The translations under genes were made by a program, and so were the position numbers. Shown here in pieces: positions 39,880-51,195 of a stretch of 64,000 bases of DNA (positions are counted from its first letter, which is position 1; every line of letters begins with the position of its first letter). The notes below the pieces were generated by a model. That model did no database searches and was not told the origin of the DNA. It saw only the letters and a list, made by a program, of their open reading frames with translations. The DNA is from Phialocephala subalpina. Taxonomy: Eukaryota; Ascomycota; Leotiomycetes; Helotiales; Mollisiaceae. The stretch is from NCBI GenBank assembly GCA_900073065.1, contig FJOG01000042.1, positions 1 to 64,000 of the forward strand, in the 5' to 3' direction.

Positions 39880-41640
39880 TTATAACGTTTTTACTTTATT
39901 TTAAATAATAGCATGCGTTCAATTTATTTACCCGTACTCTTAATTAGTAGAGAGAATTCAAGATAATAAATTATTAGTTACGTTTTTATAATCACTTATA
40001 TTTTTTTTTCTATTAATAATAATAATTATTATTTTATTATAATGGCGAAATTCGAACTTGGATACTTTTGAATTTATTTATTTAAACTTATTACTAATTA
40101 GTTTGTTACAATAAAATTTATTATAATATTTATTAAGTTTTTAATTAGAATTATAATAAAGTTTAAAATACAAATTTCTATTATATTCAAAAGCGCGATT
40201 AAAAAGAATATTCAAGTGAAAATTTTAAATTTATCGATTTTATATTTTTATTTTCTAATTTTATTACAAATGGAATTATTTACTTAAAGATTTATTATAA
40301 TCTTTAATCGCTTTATATTTTGATAAAAAAGTTTTTTATAAAAATAAATATAAATTTATATTATATTCAAAAATAATATAAAAATTAAAAATAAGAAATT
40401 AAAATAATAAAATTATATAAATTTCTTAAAACTTTTTATTTATATTAAATAATTTCGAAAATTTATATTAATTATATATTCTTTAATATATAATAAACTT
40501 TTTATTCTTTGAAAATAATAAAAAAAATTTATTTATTTTATTTATGAATTTATTTTATATATATTTGATTATTTTATATAATAATTATCGAATTAATTTA
40601 ATTTATTAATTTGAACGAAATAATTTATAATTAAACATTTATATATTATTCTTNNNNNNNNNNNNNNNNNNNNNNNNNNNNNNNNNNNNNNNNNNNNNNN
40701 NNNNNNNNNNNNNNNNNNNNNNNNNNNNNNNNNNNNNNNNNNNNNNNNNNNNNNNNNNNNNNNNNNNNNNNNNNNNNNNNNNNNNNNNNNNNNNNNNNNN
40801 NNNNNNNNNNNNNNNNNNNNNNNNNNNNNNNNNNNNNNNNNNNNNNNNNNNNNNNNNNNNNNNNNNNNNNNNNNNNNNNNNNNNNNNNNNNNNNNNNNNN
40901 NNNNNNNNNNNNNNNNNNNNNNNNNNNNNNNNNNNNNNNNNNNNNNNNNNNNNNNNNNNNNNNNNNNNNNNNNNNNNNNNNNNNNNNNNNNNNNNNNNNN
41001 NNNNNNNNNNNNNNNNNNNNNNNNNNNNNNNNNNNNNNNNNNNNNNNNNNNNNNNNNNNNNNNNNNNNNNNNNNNNNNNNNNNNNNNNNNNNNNNNNNNN
41101 NNNNNNNNNNNNNNNNNNNNNNNNNNNNNNNNNNNNNNNNNNNNNNNNNNNNNNNNNNNNNNNNNNNNNACTTTAATTAAAGAAAATATAATTAATCAAA
41201 TTTTAATTCGATATAATTTATTTATTTATATAAATTAATTATATAATTATTATTAATTTGAATTATTTAAAAAATAAATATATAAATAATATTTAATAAA
41301 TTTTATTATATATTTTAGAATTATATAATTCGTTTAATATTTAGAAATATAATTATAATAAAATATTAAATTAATTAATATTTTAGTAATTTATTTTTAT
41401 TTTTAATATAAGAATATAATTTTTAAATTAAATCTAATTAATTTATATTAAAAAAATTTAAAACAAATTATAATATATATTTATAAAATAATTTATATAT
41501 TTCTAGTTTATTATTAATAATAAATATCCTTATAATATTAATAAATATAATATTTTTTATTTCTCAAATCAAAAAATATGAAATCCTTAATAAAAAAATA
41601 ATTATTTCACGTGATTAAATCGATGGTGAACTAAATATCA
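39880..41640. repeat. AT-saturated repeat block containing an assembly gap
   Basis: Long A+T-dominated region with stops in all frames on both sides of an N run. Residual cytosines are mixed TC and CG. No terminal repeat or coding remnant could be recognised. The gap inside suggests a repeat that could not be assembled. Confidence 0.75.
40654..41169. other. Assembly gap (516 N)
   Basis: Run of undetermined bases within the AT-saturated block. Nothing can be said about its content, and its true length may differ. Confidence 0.99.
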
Positions 41641-41800
41641 CGAAACTTATTATATATTCATTTGATGATTCCAATATACCTAATTCAAACTCAATTTTTT
41701 GCTGGCTGATTCTTCTTATAGGGGTAGCAATTGATTCACCAGATGAGAACAAATCTCAGGGGCAAACTTGCTAAGCGAGCTCCTGCCAGAGATAAGGTAA

Positions 41801-42097
41801 CTCCGAACTCCTTTACTCGCGCAATCAACCCATTCTCGACCTTCCGTTATCAAAAAATATTGCTTACCAGTATCAAGTCCTTATCTTAATACTGATGAGC
41901 TGACACTTGCATGAGTTCTGACTTGTATCCCTGTCATCTAAGTTTGCGAAGATATCGCGTCGCCCCGCGTCGGAGTGAGTGGGGCTACTGTAGGTTAGTG
42001 CAAGTCCGATGAACTCATAATGGGGCTTCCCGGAGTAAGCTTTTCGGAGCAGTCATCATTGCAGTACCCTCTCGCTCACATCCCGACAATTTCGGAG
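41801..42097. promoter_or_regulatory. CGGAGT-type sites upstream of the dehalogenase gene
   Basis: Five copies of the CGGAG motif within 300 bp: 41801-41805 (reverse), 41971-41975 (cggagtga), 42031-42035 (ccggagtaa), 42045-42049, and 42093-42097 (cggagtga). The nearest is 255 bp before the ATG at 42352. The same extended word occurs upstream of the oxidase, permease and regulator genes. Confidence 0.5.
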
Positions 42098-42351
42098 TGA
42101 TAGTTGACTTGCGGAAGCTTTGCATCTCTGATCCCTGAATTCGATTCGGATAGTGCTCTTCACGTGATTGATCTGAGAGTGGGGTTGAGCTTCTTCGATT
42201 AGCATTCAAAACTGTTTGCTTCGAGATGAGTTATTACTCTGCTATCTTTAATCTATCTGGTTTCCACCACTGCTCAGATCCAAGAACATAACACATCCAT
42301 TCTTAGCAATTTTGGAAGGGAGAAAACGGCATCCCAACCCTCTCACCAAGA

Positions 42352-43185
42352 ATGGCACCAAAGAAGCACATCGTCTTCGACGTAGTCGGGACTTGCGTCT
42401 CTTTCGATGCCTACTTCGACCGGATATCTCAAATTCTCGGGCCCCGCCTCCTCGAGCACAACATAAATCCCAAGCACTTCGGCTACACTTGGATGGAAGC
42501 TGCCGAATTAGAATTCAACTTCATACTTCTTTCAGAGCGATATACACCCTACAACACAGTCTTTAACGCCGTATTCTACCGCACTTTGTATATGGCCGGG
42601 ATCTCCGACCCGCGAGAATTCGCCACGGATGAAGAACGAGATGCCTGTCAAGCAGGGTATTCGGAGTTGCAATTGAGGCCGGGATGCAGAGAGATGATGG
42701 AGAAGCTGAGAGGTGCAGGCTGGACTGTCTGGTGTCTGACTACGGGGGATGTGAAGAGAGTGATGGGCTATTTTGAAAAAGCCGGGTTAGAGATGCCGAG
42801 AGAGAATTTCGTGAGTTGTGATCAGTTTGTGGAGATTGATGAGAAGACTGGAGAGAGGAAGGGAACGGGGGTTTATAAGCCGTCCATGGCGGCTTATAGT
42901 CCGATGTTGAAGTTATTTGCAGAGGAGGATGAGAAGTGGTTCGCTGCGGCGCATATGTGGGATGTCAGTGCAGCTGTGAAGGCGGGGTACGTCACGCTTG
43001 AAATTGTCGTAATCTTTTTCGTTGTGGACTGGAATTGCTGACCAGCTTGTTATAGGTTCCGTGGTGCGTACTGCACGATTTACGAGAAGGAGCCTTGTTT
43101 GGAGATTTTCAAAACTAAGATGGATGTGATGGCAGATACGCTTCCGGAAATGGCGGAAAAGATGATTGCGATCACTTCTCCATAA
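42352..43185 (+). CDS. HAD-superfamily hydrolase, 2-haloacid dehalogenase type
   Basis: 254-aa protein in two exons (42352-42986, 43056-43185). HAD motif I is near the N-terminus, IVFDVVGTCVSFD, with the nucleophile Asp followed by VVGT; motif II is WCLTTGD; the lysine of motif III is in VYKPS; motif IV is in AAHMWDVSAAVKAG. The cap-domain layout matches type II haloacid dehalogenases, which hydrolyse 2-haloalkanoic acids, but many fungal members have unknown phosphatase- or dehalogenase-like roles. Intact. Its 5' region carries several CGGAGT motifs, linking it in regulation to the amino-acid island (inference). Confidence 0.85.
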
Positions 43186-43546
43186 TCAGTGCAGTCTCTT
43201 AATCTTACCGTTGCGTTTGGATTACATCTGATTATGCATGTGGTTTGCATTGTGACGATCATTTATTAAGTGCCGCCCAATTTTTCCGAAAGTGCTGTAC
43301 ACGTGCCGATGGTTAACATTTGCTTGTTCGGCTTCCCATTTGTCCAGCCAAATTACGAATGAAATTAGGTAGCATTGCCTCTAAGTTAGACCTTGACTCT
43401 TCATTGGACAAGGTGTTATTCACTGCTAGTTGCAAGTGCTAATACAACCGTGTTTGCAGAGAAGTGAATTAGCAGGCCAACTTTGCGGATAGAGGGCATT
43501 CGTAAGCGAAATTGTGTCTTGCGTTTCTTCTCATCTAAACCGCTAT
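43186..43546. other. Convergent intergenic region
   Basis: 360 bp between the convergent 3' ends of the dehalogenase and aldolase genes. No feature beyond ordinary composition is seen. Confidence 0.5.
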
Positions 43547-44701
43547 TTATCTATATATAGATTGCTCGTTAGCAGTGGTTTCTGTTCCCTTCACCGCTAG
43601 CGCCCTATCCATGACCTTCTCCAATCTCAAAAATGCTTCATCAACGACTTGGATGTGAACCACAGTCCGACCGCCCATTAACTTGACTCCTTCTTCCTTT
43701 CCAACCCGAACCCAATCCTCCACAGCAATTCCGCTATACGCTAGATCCAGCACAACCATGTTGGTTTCTACAGGTCTTACGACCTTGCCACCTCTCCTGA
43801 GCCACATGTCTTCAATTGCCTTAACCTTCACGTGAGTCTCCTTGAGCTTTCTTCCTCCGCCTTCGATAAAATTTTCTTCGACAGCAACTCTTGCCGCAGA
43901 AGAAATGATTCCCGCTTGTCTAATTCCTCCGCCTATGCTCTTCCGTACCCATCGAGAGTGTTCCAGAACAGCCTTTGGTCCCACGATAATGCTTCCCAGA
44001 GGTGCAGCCAAACCCTTGGAGAAGCACATCTGCGCGGTATCGAAGCACTCCAGGTACTCCTTCAAAGAGCCCGCACCAGCTGCTACCGCTTCCCAGATCC
44101 GTGCACCATCAAGATGCATTTTGATGCCGTTTGCACGTGCAAACACAGAAATGCGCTGCACTTCAGCAAGGGGCGTGATTGTTCCAGCGAGCGTGTTTTC
44201 AAGGGATATGACGCGAGTTGGCGCAACATGAATGTTGTTGCTTATGACCGCTTCTCTTTTGATGTCTTCCAAGGTGAGATAGAGGCCGTTGGCAGGCAGC
44301 ACAGCCTGCATATGTGCTTGAGAGAGTGAAGAACAGCCTCCAGCCTCGGCCGTTAGGATATGAGACTTATGGTGACACAGGATGGCGTGTGGCGGTTGCG
44401 TCAGCAGAGATCGGAGAGCAATCTGATTCCCCATTGTGCCTGACATCACAAGGAGAGCGTCCTCCTTTCCTGCTAATTCCGCCATGTAATACTCAAATGA
44501 AGTGGTGGTGTTGTCTTCTTGGTATACATCATCGCCCAGTGATGATTGGGCAATTGCTTGGAGCATAGAGAAGGTGGGTGTTGTGATAGTGTCCGTCCGG
44601 AAGTCGAAGGCCGCTGGTCCAGCGCTGCACCAGGTAGATGCAACCTTGATACTGTCGAGGGAAAGGCCATCGCCGGCGGGTTGCGTCTCAATGCTACCCA
44701 T
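43547..44701 (-). CDS. L-threonine aldolase-like PLP enzyme (beta-eliminating lyase fold)
   Basis: 384-aa single-exon PLP enzyme of fold type I, close to low-specificity L-threonine/allo-threonine aldolase (yeast Gly1-like), which cleaves threonine to glycine and acetaldehyde. Landmarks: FDFRTDTITTPT near the start, LGDDVYQEDNTT, a glycine-rich MSGTMGNQIAL, CHHKSHI, the PLP-binding Asp in KMHLDGARIWEA and the Schiff-base Lys in CFSKGLAAPLGS. Start MGSIETQ at 44701 is chosen because it begins a normal-length protein; the frame is open further up but reads like untranslated sequence. CGGAG motifs lie at 44993 and 45019, upstream of this gene, as for other genes of the island. Confidence 0.88.
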   Translation of the reverse strand: MGSIETQPAGDGLSLDSIKVASTWCSAGPAAFDFRTDTITTPTFSMLQAIAQSSLGDDVYQEDNTTTSFEYYMAELAGKEDALLVMSGTMGNQIALRSLLTQPPHAILCHHKSHILTAEAGGCSSLSQAHMQAVLPANGLYLTLEDIKREAVISNNIHVAPTRVISLENTLAGTITPLAEVQRISVFARANGIKMHLDGARIWEAVAAGAGSLKEYLECFDTAQMCFSKGLAAPLGSIIVGPKAVLEHSRWVRKSIGGGIRQAGIISSAARVAVEENFIEGGGRKLKETHVKVKAIEDMWLRRGGKVVRPVETNMVVLDLAYSGIAVEDWVRVGKEEGVKLMGGRTVVHIQVVDEAFLRLEKVMDRALAVKGTETTANEQSIYR

Positions 44702-45074
44702 ATTAAGAGCGAAATTTTTGATCCTATACTGAGACCGGTTTGAAACTGACTTATGATGACTGCGTTGATGAGAGGCAAGGTCTGGGCGTTGGCTCGAATG
44801 CTGGTATGATTTGTCTTGTAGAGGACGTTCCTCAGAGCCTAGCTGTTTGAGAATGACCAACAAGATGAGCAAATATTATCATGCTGTGTCAAATTCTGCC
44901 GCCGTTTTTAGGAAGGCGGTTGTCCTGGCCGTGATCAAGAATGGGGGTTGAAGGCTCTCGGAAGGACGTTGGGTCCGGTTTTCGGGCCACTTCGGAGCCT
45001 AGGACAAAATTTGGGTTTCGGAGTAGAATTAATAATCGTAGTCGGGTTTGTTGTGTCTTTTATAGGCGGTAAAA

Positions 45075-45097
45075 GGGGGGGGGGGGGTGGGGGTGGG
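45075..45097 (+). other. G-rich tract with quadruplex potential
   Basis: Thirteen consecutive G followed by T-G5-T-G3 on the plus strand, about 375 bp upstream of the aldolase start. It could form a G-quadruplex, or its length could be an assembly artefact of a homopolymer. Confidence 0.6.
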
Positions 45098-45279
45098 TTC
45101 ATTCCAGTGATATCCGTAATGTCCCTGTGACTTTTGAACATTAGCGAAATCTGAATCTTTGTTTTTCGCTTTTCGTCCCATTCTACCAGGCTTGGCTTTA
45201 ATACCTGATAAGCAGTATCGATAAGAATCGACGCTAGAATCGTAAGGAATCGATTCCCAGCTTAGTAGAAGGGTTTTTA

Positions 45280-45570
45280 GCGAGAATAATACTTCGAATT
45301 TTATACGAATATAAAATCAATACAAGTTAGAAATTTGATTAATTTATTAATATTTTTAAGGGAAAAAATTTATGTATTTAATAATTAAAATTTATAAATA
45401 ATAATAAATGAATAAATTTAATATTATATTAATAAAATTGATTTTTGCGATATTTAATTAATATTAATAAGAATCGATTTTATATTAATACTTCAAGTAT
45501 TAAAACTAAGTTTATATTTTATTCTTTTATATTAATATTCACTTTTTTTATTCTCTCGAGAATTATTGGT
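45280..45570. repeat. AT-rich block
   Basis: About 290 bp of high A+T with stops in all frames, between the metabolic island and the IBR/BTB region. Probably another RIP-decayed repeat fragment; no ends recognised. Confidence 0.6.
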
Positions 45571-45735
45571 ATTTTAAGGTAAGCCGAAGTACTTCAAATT
45601 CTATAATTATCACGGGATCACAAGAATAATATCGATATCATTGTCAAATGAAAACCCCTTCAACAAGTGAATGACATCAATATGGAGGCGGTTCCATGGA
45701 GCTTTTTCCTTGACGGTCTGCAAATGAAAGCACCC

Positions 45736-46410
45736 TCATTGATGTCTTTCGACAAGCCAAAGACCCTTGTCCAAAGCCAAGTCATAACTATCATCTCTCT
45801 CCCATCCCACCACATATCCAATCTTATCCAAGCTACTCTTTGCAACAGTCGTCTTCGATCCAATCCGACATTCCACAAAATGCTGCACTCTCTTATTCTT
45901 CCAAATCACTTTACAACACTAGCAGAACTCCGTACTACACTTCTTGCAGGTAAAGTGACCACATCCCTCATTCCGCTCGATTTTGTTGCCACATACTGCC
46001 TTTGGACACTTCTTCATCGTGCGAGCTATTTCTCGTTTGGTTGCCGTTTCGTTTTCTCGTGCCTTGTGGGCTGATGCGGCGAATGCTTTCATGGCGGCTT
46101 TCTTTTGCTGGTCTTTTTGGGTTTGTTTCTTGGCATCGATGATGCGTGTTGGCTGGTCTCGGAGGACTCACCGCGGCAGATGCAGCAGTGCCGACTTCTA
46201 CAGGAGAGACAGAACCACTCGGGGTCACTTTCTGTTGAGGAGATGTCAATTTTATTGAAGAACAGGTGGGATGATAGCCTACCTCCCAAGGCATGGATCT
46301 GGCCATGTCCGCAAGTATACCAGCGGAACCTTGGGTCTTGGGATATCAGTTTGAGAACCCGCTTTTTTTTGTATCTAATTATAGTTATCTTTGATGGAAT
46401 TCAAAGATAG
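45736..46410 (-). pseudogene. IBR/RBR-type RING finger protein, broken
   Basis: Remains of an RBR E3 ubiquitin-ligase-like gene. Read right to left: DPRFRWYTCGHGQIHALG, the entry to an IBR zinc domain; a normal 51-bp intron (46232-46282); then PEWFCLSCRSRHCCICR. A frameshift near 46160 follows, then a Lys/Ala-rich helix and the Rcat-like CPKAVCGNKIE with GCGHFTCKKC and EFC. The next codon, Trp in the family (FCWxC), is TAG (45919-45921), followed by CCKVIWK; the frame then runs on to 45736. The N-terminal RING1 was not found upstream. RBR proteins transfer ubiquitin through a cysteine in Rcat. The combination of stop and frameshift makes this a likely pseudogene. Confidence 0.7.
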
Positions 46411-46996
46411 GAAGTAGAAGTTCATGGCCAACTTACATCTTGAATACTACAGACCCTGCCTTGCTTCACCATACAATCAATCTATTTCGCAAGAAGGAGG
46501 GTCGTAGCGGAAGATTGGACTCCACATCAGTAAGAGATCCACTTCAGGGTGGATCTTGCAAGTGCCACGTTAACCATTCTGAAGGAGATGATTGTCTATA
46601 CTCCGTTGACGATATCTTGGCAGACAGAGTTAAGATGCGAGCTCCTGTCACCGAACACTCGAACATTGATGCTAGGCTGTATTAGGTGAACCTTTCTTAC
46701 CTGTATGGTTGAGTTTCTCGTTGTACCACTGTACCATCAGCGTGAATCATTCTTAGAATTTGATCAACTTTTAGATTGAATCTCTGTGAATGTTATTTAT
46801 AACGTTCTACCTTGCTCGAATGTTCTATCTGACTTGAAGTCCCTGACTCACCCAGAGGCTATTCACAGCCTTGATTCATCAATTACTAAGCCCTCAAAAT
46901 AGCTTTGTATTCCGTTATCGACTTCTTCCCTTTTCATCCTTTCGACGACTTGAGAATCCAGACTCAAATCATTCCACCACAGCAACAAAGCCTGCA

Positions 46997-47939
46997 ATGA
47001 CAGACGAATGTGCGTCTCCTGCGGAAGAGAGGGCTACAACCCGCTCGTTCAACACGTAACAGTTCCTCTTGAATAACCTTCGAACGACTTCGCCGATTCA
47101 TTTGCTAACCAGACCAGAGCCTTTGGCACGGAAATGATACGCATCGTGGTTGCACCTGAACAGAAATGTCAGAAAGTCTACCGCATCCACAAATCGAAGT
47201 TCTGCTCCATGATCCCTTTCTTTACAACGGTAATTGAACAGATTAAAGCCCTACAAGGCGCCGAAGCAGGGGTGAATGAACCAAACGAGAAAGCGACCCA
47301 AGTAGATGGAGAGACTATCGTCACGTTCCCTGAAGGCAACGTCCCATCATGGGACATACTTTTAAAATGGGTCTACAACTCCACCCTCCCCAAGCTCACA
47401 GTCCAACGTAGTGGACCAACGGCTGGTCCTGGGACCCGTTCGCTTTCTACGCCCTCACCGATTCTCTCGCCCTCCATTCCCTCTCTGACGAAGTCATCAA
47501 CCTCCTTCAAGCTGGTCAAGCTAAAACTAAGCTCTGGCATACGAACGAGACTCTTTCATGGACATGGGCACGTACCAAACCCGGCTGTGGAATAAGAAGA
47601 TACTTAGCGCTGAGTTTAGTCAGGAGTATCATGGTTTATAAGGATCCTAAGGATGTCGATCCAAAGAAGCGGGTGTTTACGGTGGGGACGAAAGAAATTG
47701 CGGAGATGTTAGGGAAGTTTCCGGATTTGTTGGTTGAGGTGCTGGAGCTGATGAGGGGTATGGATGGGTTGAAGGCGAGGGATCCGAGAGTTGCTCATCC
47801 GTGCGAGTTTCATGAACATTGGCCGAGAAAGCCATGTGGGTATGACAATGAAAGAGACTTGGAAGACAACTCAGGTGAGAACGGTAATGTAGAGAGGAAA
47901 AAGGATGATGGAAGTAACGAGGAAATTAAAGGAGAGTAA
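46997..47939 (+). pseudogene. BTB/POZ-like protein, type A (copy 4, one frameshift)
   Basis: Two-exon gene: exon 1 46997-47055, a phase-2 intron 47056-47117, then exon 2. BTB-like segment: FGTEMIRIVV, VYRIHKSKFCSMIPFFTTVI, and LLKWVYNSTLPKL. Immediately after, one frameshift near 47405 is needed to reach GWSWDPFAFYALTDSLAL, the counterpart of WNWNP in other copies, after which the frame is open to 47939. The C-terminal signature C-x2-H-x-H-x5-C is intact (47812-47847, CEFHEHW...PC), followed by an acidic/Lys-rich tail. It is the least damaged broken copy, and a sequencing error in one base would make it intact. Confidence 0.75.
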
Positions 47940-48400
47940 AAGGGGAAGAAGGTTGTGAGGTTCAAGGACGCTCCGCCATCTTATAGGATGATTCCTCCAA
48001 ATCCATGAACGTTACTCAATGCGGGGGACCCGAGAGAACAGAAGAGTCGATGAACTAGCATAATGAAGCATCATACCAGACATCAGTATACCCTCCTAGT
48101 GTACAGTTTCAAAGACGCAGAGCAAGACTTTATGAAAGAGAGGTTATGAGCGGATATTCAAGCACACATTCTTGAGTATTGTAAAATGTCCCAAGAGCAT
48201 TTGGTTATTTCCAGCTAGTAAAACAAATGAGAGGAAATAAGCCTGAATGAGCGGTGAACTAGCTTGCCTCTTCCGGGACATACGGCCCGCAAAAGCTGAC
48301 GCACTTGCTATCTCTCCAACTCAATCTGGAAGTCAATGTCGCAACGACTTACATGGACCCTTCAAGTCAGCCATATTGATTTCAGCAGATTCTTGCCCCC

Positions 48401-48907
48401 ATGAGTAAAGCGCACGAAAGCCTCTACTCGGACAAGCACATCCTCTTCCCAAGAACGAATATCTCTGCTTGGCGCAACCTCTTCGAATCGTATTACAACA
48501 ACAAAGCCACAGCTACGATGGCTTCTGATACGCCACCGCCTGATACCGAACCTTCACAAAAACCTGTCGCTTATCAAACTTCCACCGCACCAGAGACTTC
48601 TCCTCCCTCGCCAAACATCCAAACAACGACAAGCCACCCCAATTCATCACCCACTCGAGCCGTCACCCCAGCCTCAAGTGCCTCAGAACTCGACATCGAT
48701 GAAATTACACGTCGCATGAAGAGCGCGGACGTGAAAGACGAGTCCAGCAACGAGGAAGACATCGAGCCAAGCGCACTTAAACGAAAGCTCAGCGTCGATC
48801 CAAGCCCCGATAACCCTCGGATGGATAAGAAAACGAAGAATGGAGGACGCCCGCTCACGATACCTGGCGCCACAGCGTATCAATACTCAAGGCTACTGAA
48901 GAGTTAG
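48401..48907 (+). CDS. Hypothetical disordered protein, possibly exon 1 of the next BTB copy
   Basis: An open frame of 168 codons; the more likely ATG is 48518 (MASDTPPPDTEPS). The translation is Pro/Ser/Thr-rich with a charged, Lys-rich end (KRKLSVDPS, KKTKNGG) resembling nuclear localisation sequence. No fold is recognisable. The intact BTB copy at 60088 and the copy at 53272 also begin with a disordered first exon (the latter also 'MAS'), so this may be the detached first exon of the broken BTB unit at 48980-50237 rather than a separate gene. Confidence 0.4.
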   Translation: MSKAHESLYSDKHILFPRTNISAWRNLFESYYNNKATATMASDTPPPDTEPSQKPVAYQTSTAPETSPPSPNIQTTTSHPNSSPTRAVTPASSASELDIDEITRRMKSADVKDESSNEEDIEPSALKRKLSVDPSPDNPRMDKKTKNGGRPLTIPGATAYQYSRLLKS

Positions 48908-48979
48908 AGTCATAAAAAAAAGGCTTCTCCCACAATTGGCCTGAGTATCTCACCCCGAGATTTCAGAACGATCGTTAGT

Positions 48980-50237
48980 CTGCAAGCTCCCATATCGATA
49001 AGCAGGACCCGGAGAAGCTTCAGTCTACCGATATAGAAGAGCTGGTCGAGGGACAAACTTTCGATGACGGAAAGTCTTCGTTCGCTCAGTAAGTTCATCT
49101 TAAGAACCTTTTAGGAGTGATGTTTTTCTAACACATAAACAGAAGAATGGGTACCTGTTTGGTGCAGTTTATAGTTGGATCCGAAGAAAAACCTTATCTT
49201 GTCCACAGAGACCTTATTTGTCACTGAGTTTCGCTTTTTCCCCGCTACCTTCCCGTTTGCGATGGAATATCTGGGTCCCATAACGTCAACGAGGGCATTT
49301 GTATCAATGTCATCGACTTCCGGATGTACTCGGTTTGGTTCATTGACTTGATCTTAGAATGGGTCTACCATGACAAAACCCGGGAGATGAAGCTGAACAA
49401 GATTAAGATGAAGGACCGCATCCACATATCAGTTGCGGAAGCAGTTGGAGGCAAAATGTATGGTATTGATGTCAAATCTGTCTGTCTAGCTAGGTGGAAA
49501 TGTCTGCTTGATATAGTGCTCTCGCTGGAACATCGGCATTAGGCAAAACTGCCTAGTGAAACTATGTATGACTGATGATGCGGCTTCATGCCAACATGCT
49601 ACAATTTCCCCACCGCATTGAGACCATTCTGTGAGACCACTGTCACAGATTACGAGCCCTCAACTGACACCACACATACTGGGCATTCCTAACCGCTTAC
49701 ACTGATGCAGCGGTCGCTTTACGGGAGCTAGATCTTGAGTACCAAATCTTAGATGTTGTTCTTGACTTCTTCAAGAGCGATCTCTATCTTCCCCCTTTCT
49801 TTATCCAGAGATTGTATAGGCTGGCAGGAACAACAGCGGCTATCAAGAAGTTCGCGCTCTATTCCTACCGGCACATCCACCTCACACGGGCCAGACAAGA
49901 TCCAACCTTCTGGACCCGCAATTGGTTGCAGAAGGTCTTGGCGGCTAGCCCTGGCTTGAGCTTTGACTTCATCGAGTTGTTGATGTCTCATAACCAGGAG
50001 GCACCGGATCCGACTAAATTGCCACGATGTGAGCTCCATTCCCATGGAAAGGGCAAGCCTTGTTATCTTGTCCGCAAGAATCAGTTATCTAGTCTTGAGA
50101 GTTCCTCCAAGGCTAGTACATTTGCAGTTGGCATCTATGCTCAACCTTCTGGCGCTGACACCTCAAACTCGGCAAATTCCAAGCCCTTCAAGTCCCCAAT
50201 CAGCTTCCAATACCATGCCATCGTCTCAAAAGGGTGA
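48980..50237 (+). pseudogene. BTB/POZ protein, type B (copy 5, broken)
   Basis: End of exon 1 reads DIEELVEGQTFDDGKSSFAQ up to 49088; a phase-2 intron 49089-49142 with clear CTAAC branch site follows; exon 2 begins RMGTCLVQFIVG and LVHRDL. A TGA then stands in the conserved helix (about 49225). The frame resumes with IDLILEWVYHDKT to 49542. After a disordered stretch a new frame from about 49690 gives LRELDLEYQILDVV, then ASPGLSFDFIELLM and the terminal CELHSHGKGKPCYL signature (50028-50063). At least one stop and one frameshift. A Ser-rich tail leads to 50237. Confidence 0.7.
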
Positions 50238-51195
50238 GGAGCCAGCCGTCGATGTTACAGAGAAAGCACAGCCGACATTCCTCTTGTAAGTCTAGCGACG
50301 CCTTGCACTTCACATGTACGAAATGGGGTTTGAAGAAGCCAAGAACCACCCTTGAAAGGTGGTAAAACGCTTGAGCCTATCAAAATCATAGAATTCTAGC
50401 TATCGCCCCACAAAATCCTTCTTATAGCTACGGCAGAACTAGGGTGTGGTTCTTGACTTCTTCAAACCCCCTTTCGTACGTACTAATACTCACAGAGCGA
50501 TTGGTTGCAAGGTAGTGGAACTCACTTTTGGAGAGAGAAAAGAACATCTTGTGGTTCATAAGAAGCTCTTGTGTGAAAGAATTCCTTGTTTCCGCAAGAT
50601 ATTTAATGGGGATTCTAAGGAAGCTCTGTCTAAGAGTGCAACCTTTTCCGAAGACTACTTGGATGCCATGGAGGTGTCACTCTACTGGGCTTACCATGAT
50701 ACTCCTCCAAAGCTTCGTTTCTCCAGCAGAGCCGTTCTCAAAACCGCTCGGTTTACAATATCGTAGAACTTGTGTAAAACATACACTTTAGCACACTAGC
50801 TCGGTCTTCCACAACTTCAAGACGAAATTATGCAAACGTACCTGGAATGGTGTCAGAAGCACCACGCCATTGTTAAACTCCATTTATTATCTAGCTTGTA
50901 CCAAGAGCAATCACTACCACCCCTCAGAAAGCTCGATATCTATCCTCGCCCATGGGACTCGAGTGCAAGGAAGAGGACACCGAGGTATCACTCACCTTGC
51001 CCTAGTTACACGGTATCATATCCCCCAACAAAGGACTTGAAATCGAGTTTCCAAAGCTTCTGCGCGAGGGGAGAACTGCTCAGGACTTACGAGAGATGTC
51101 GCGATGTGAATTTCATTGCCATGGGAAGGATTTGCCATGTTACTTGGCGACGAAAGAGAAGAAAACCCGAAGCAGTGCTCTGGGAACCTGCCTAA
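50215..51195 (+). pseudogene. BTB/POZ protein, type B (copy 6, broken)
   Basis: Starts MPSSQKGEEPAV at 50215, overlapping the end of copy 5. Just before the BTB fold is a 20-nt sequence (50476-50495) with donor gtacgt, branch-like ctaat and acceptor cacag, at the exact place of the normal phase-2 intron in other copies. Then IGCKVVELTFG, LVVHKKLLCERIPCFRKIF and SLYWAYHDTP. Frames are broken after 50760 (counterpart of YxLAxxL runs into a stop), LGLPQLQDEIMQTYL lies in another frame, and the signature CEFHCHGKDLPCYL (51105-51140) in a third. Clearly decayed. Confidence 0.7.

Noticed and set aside
43832..44329. 165-codon open frame on the plus strand
   Set aside because: Shadow of the threonine-aldolase-like gene on the minus strand.
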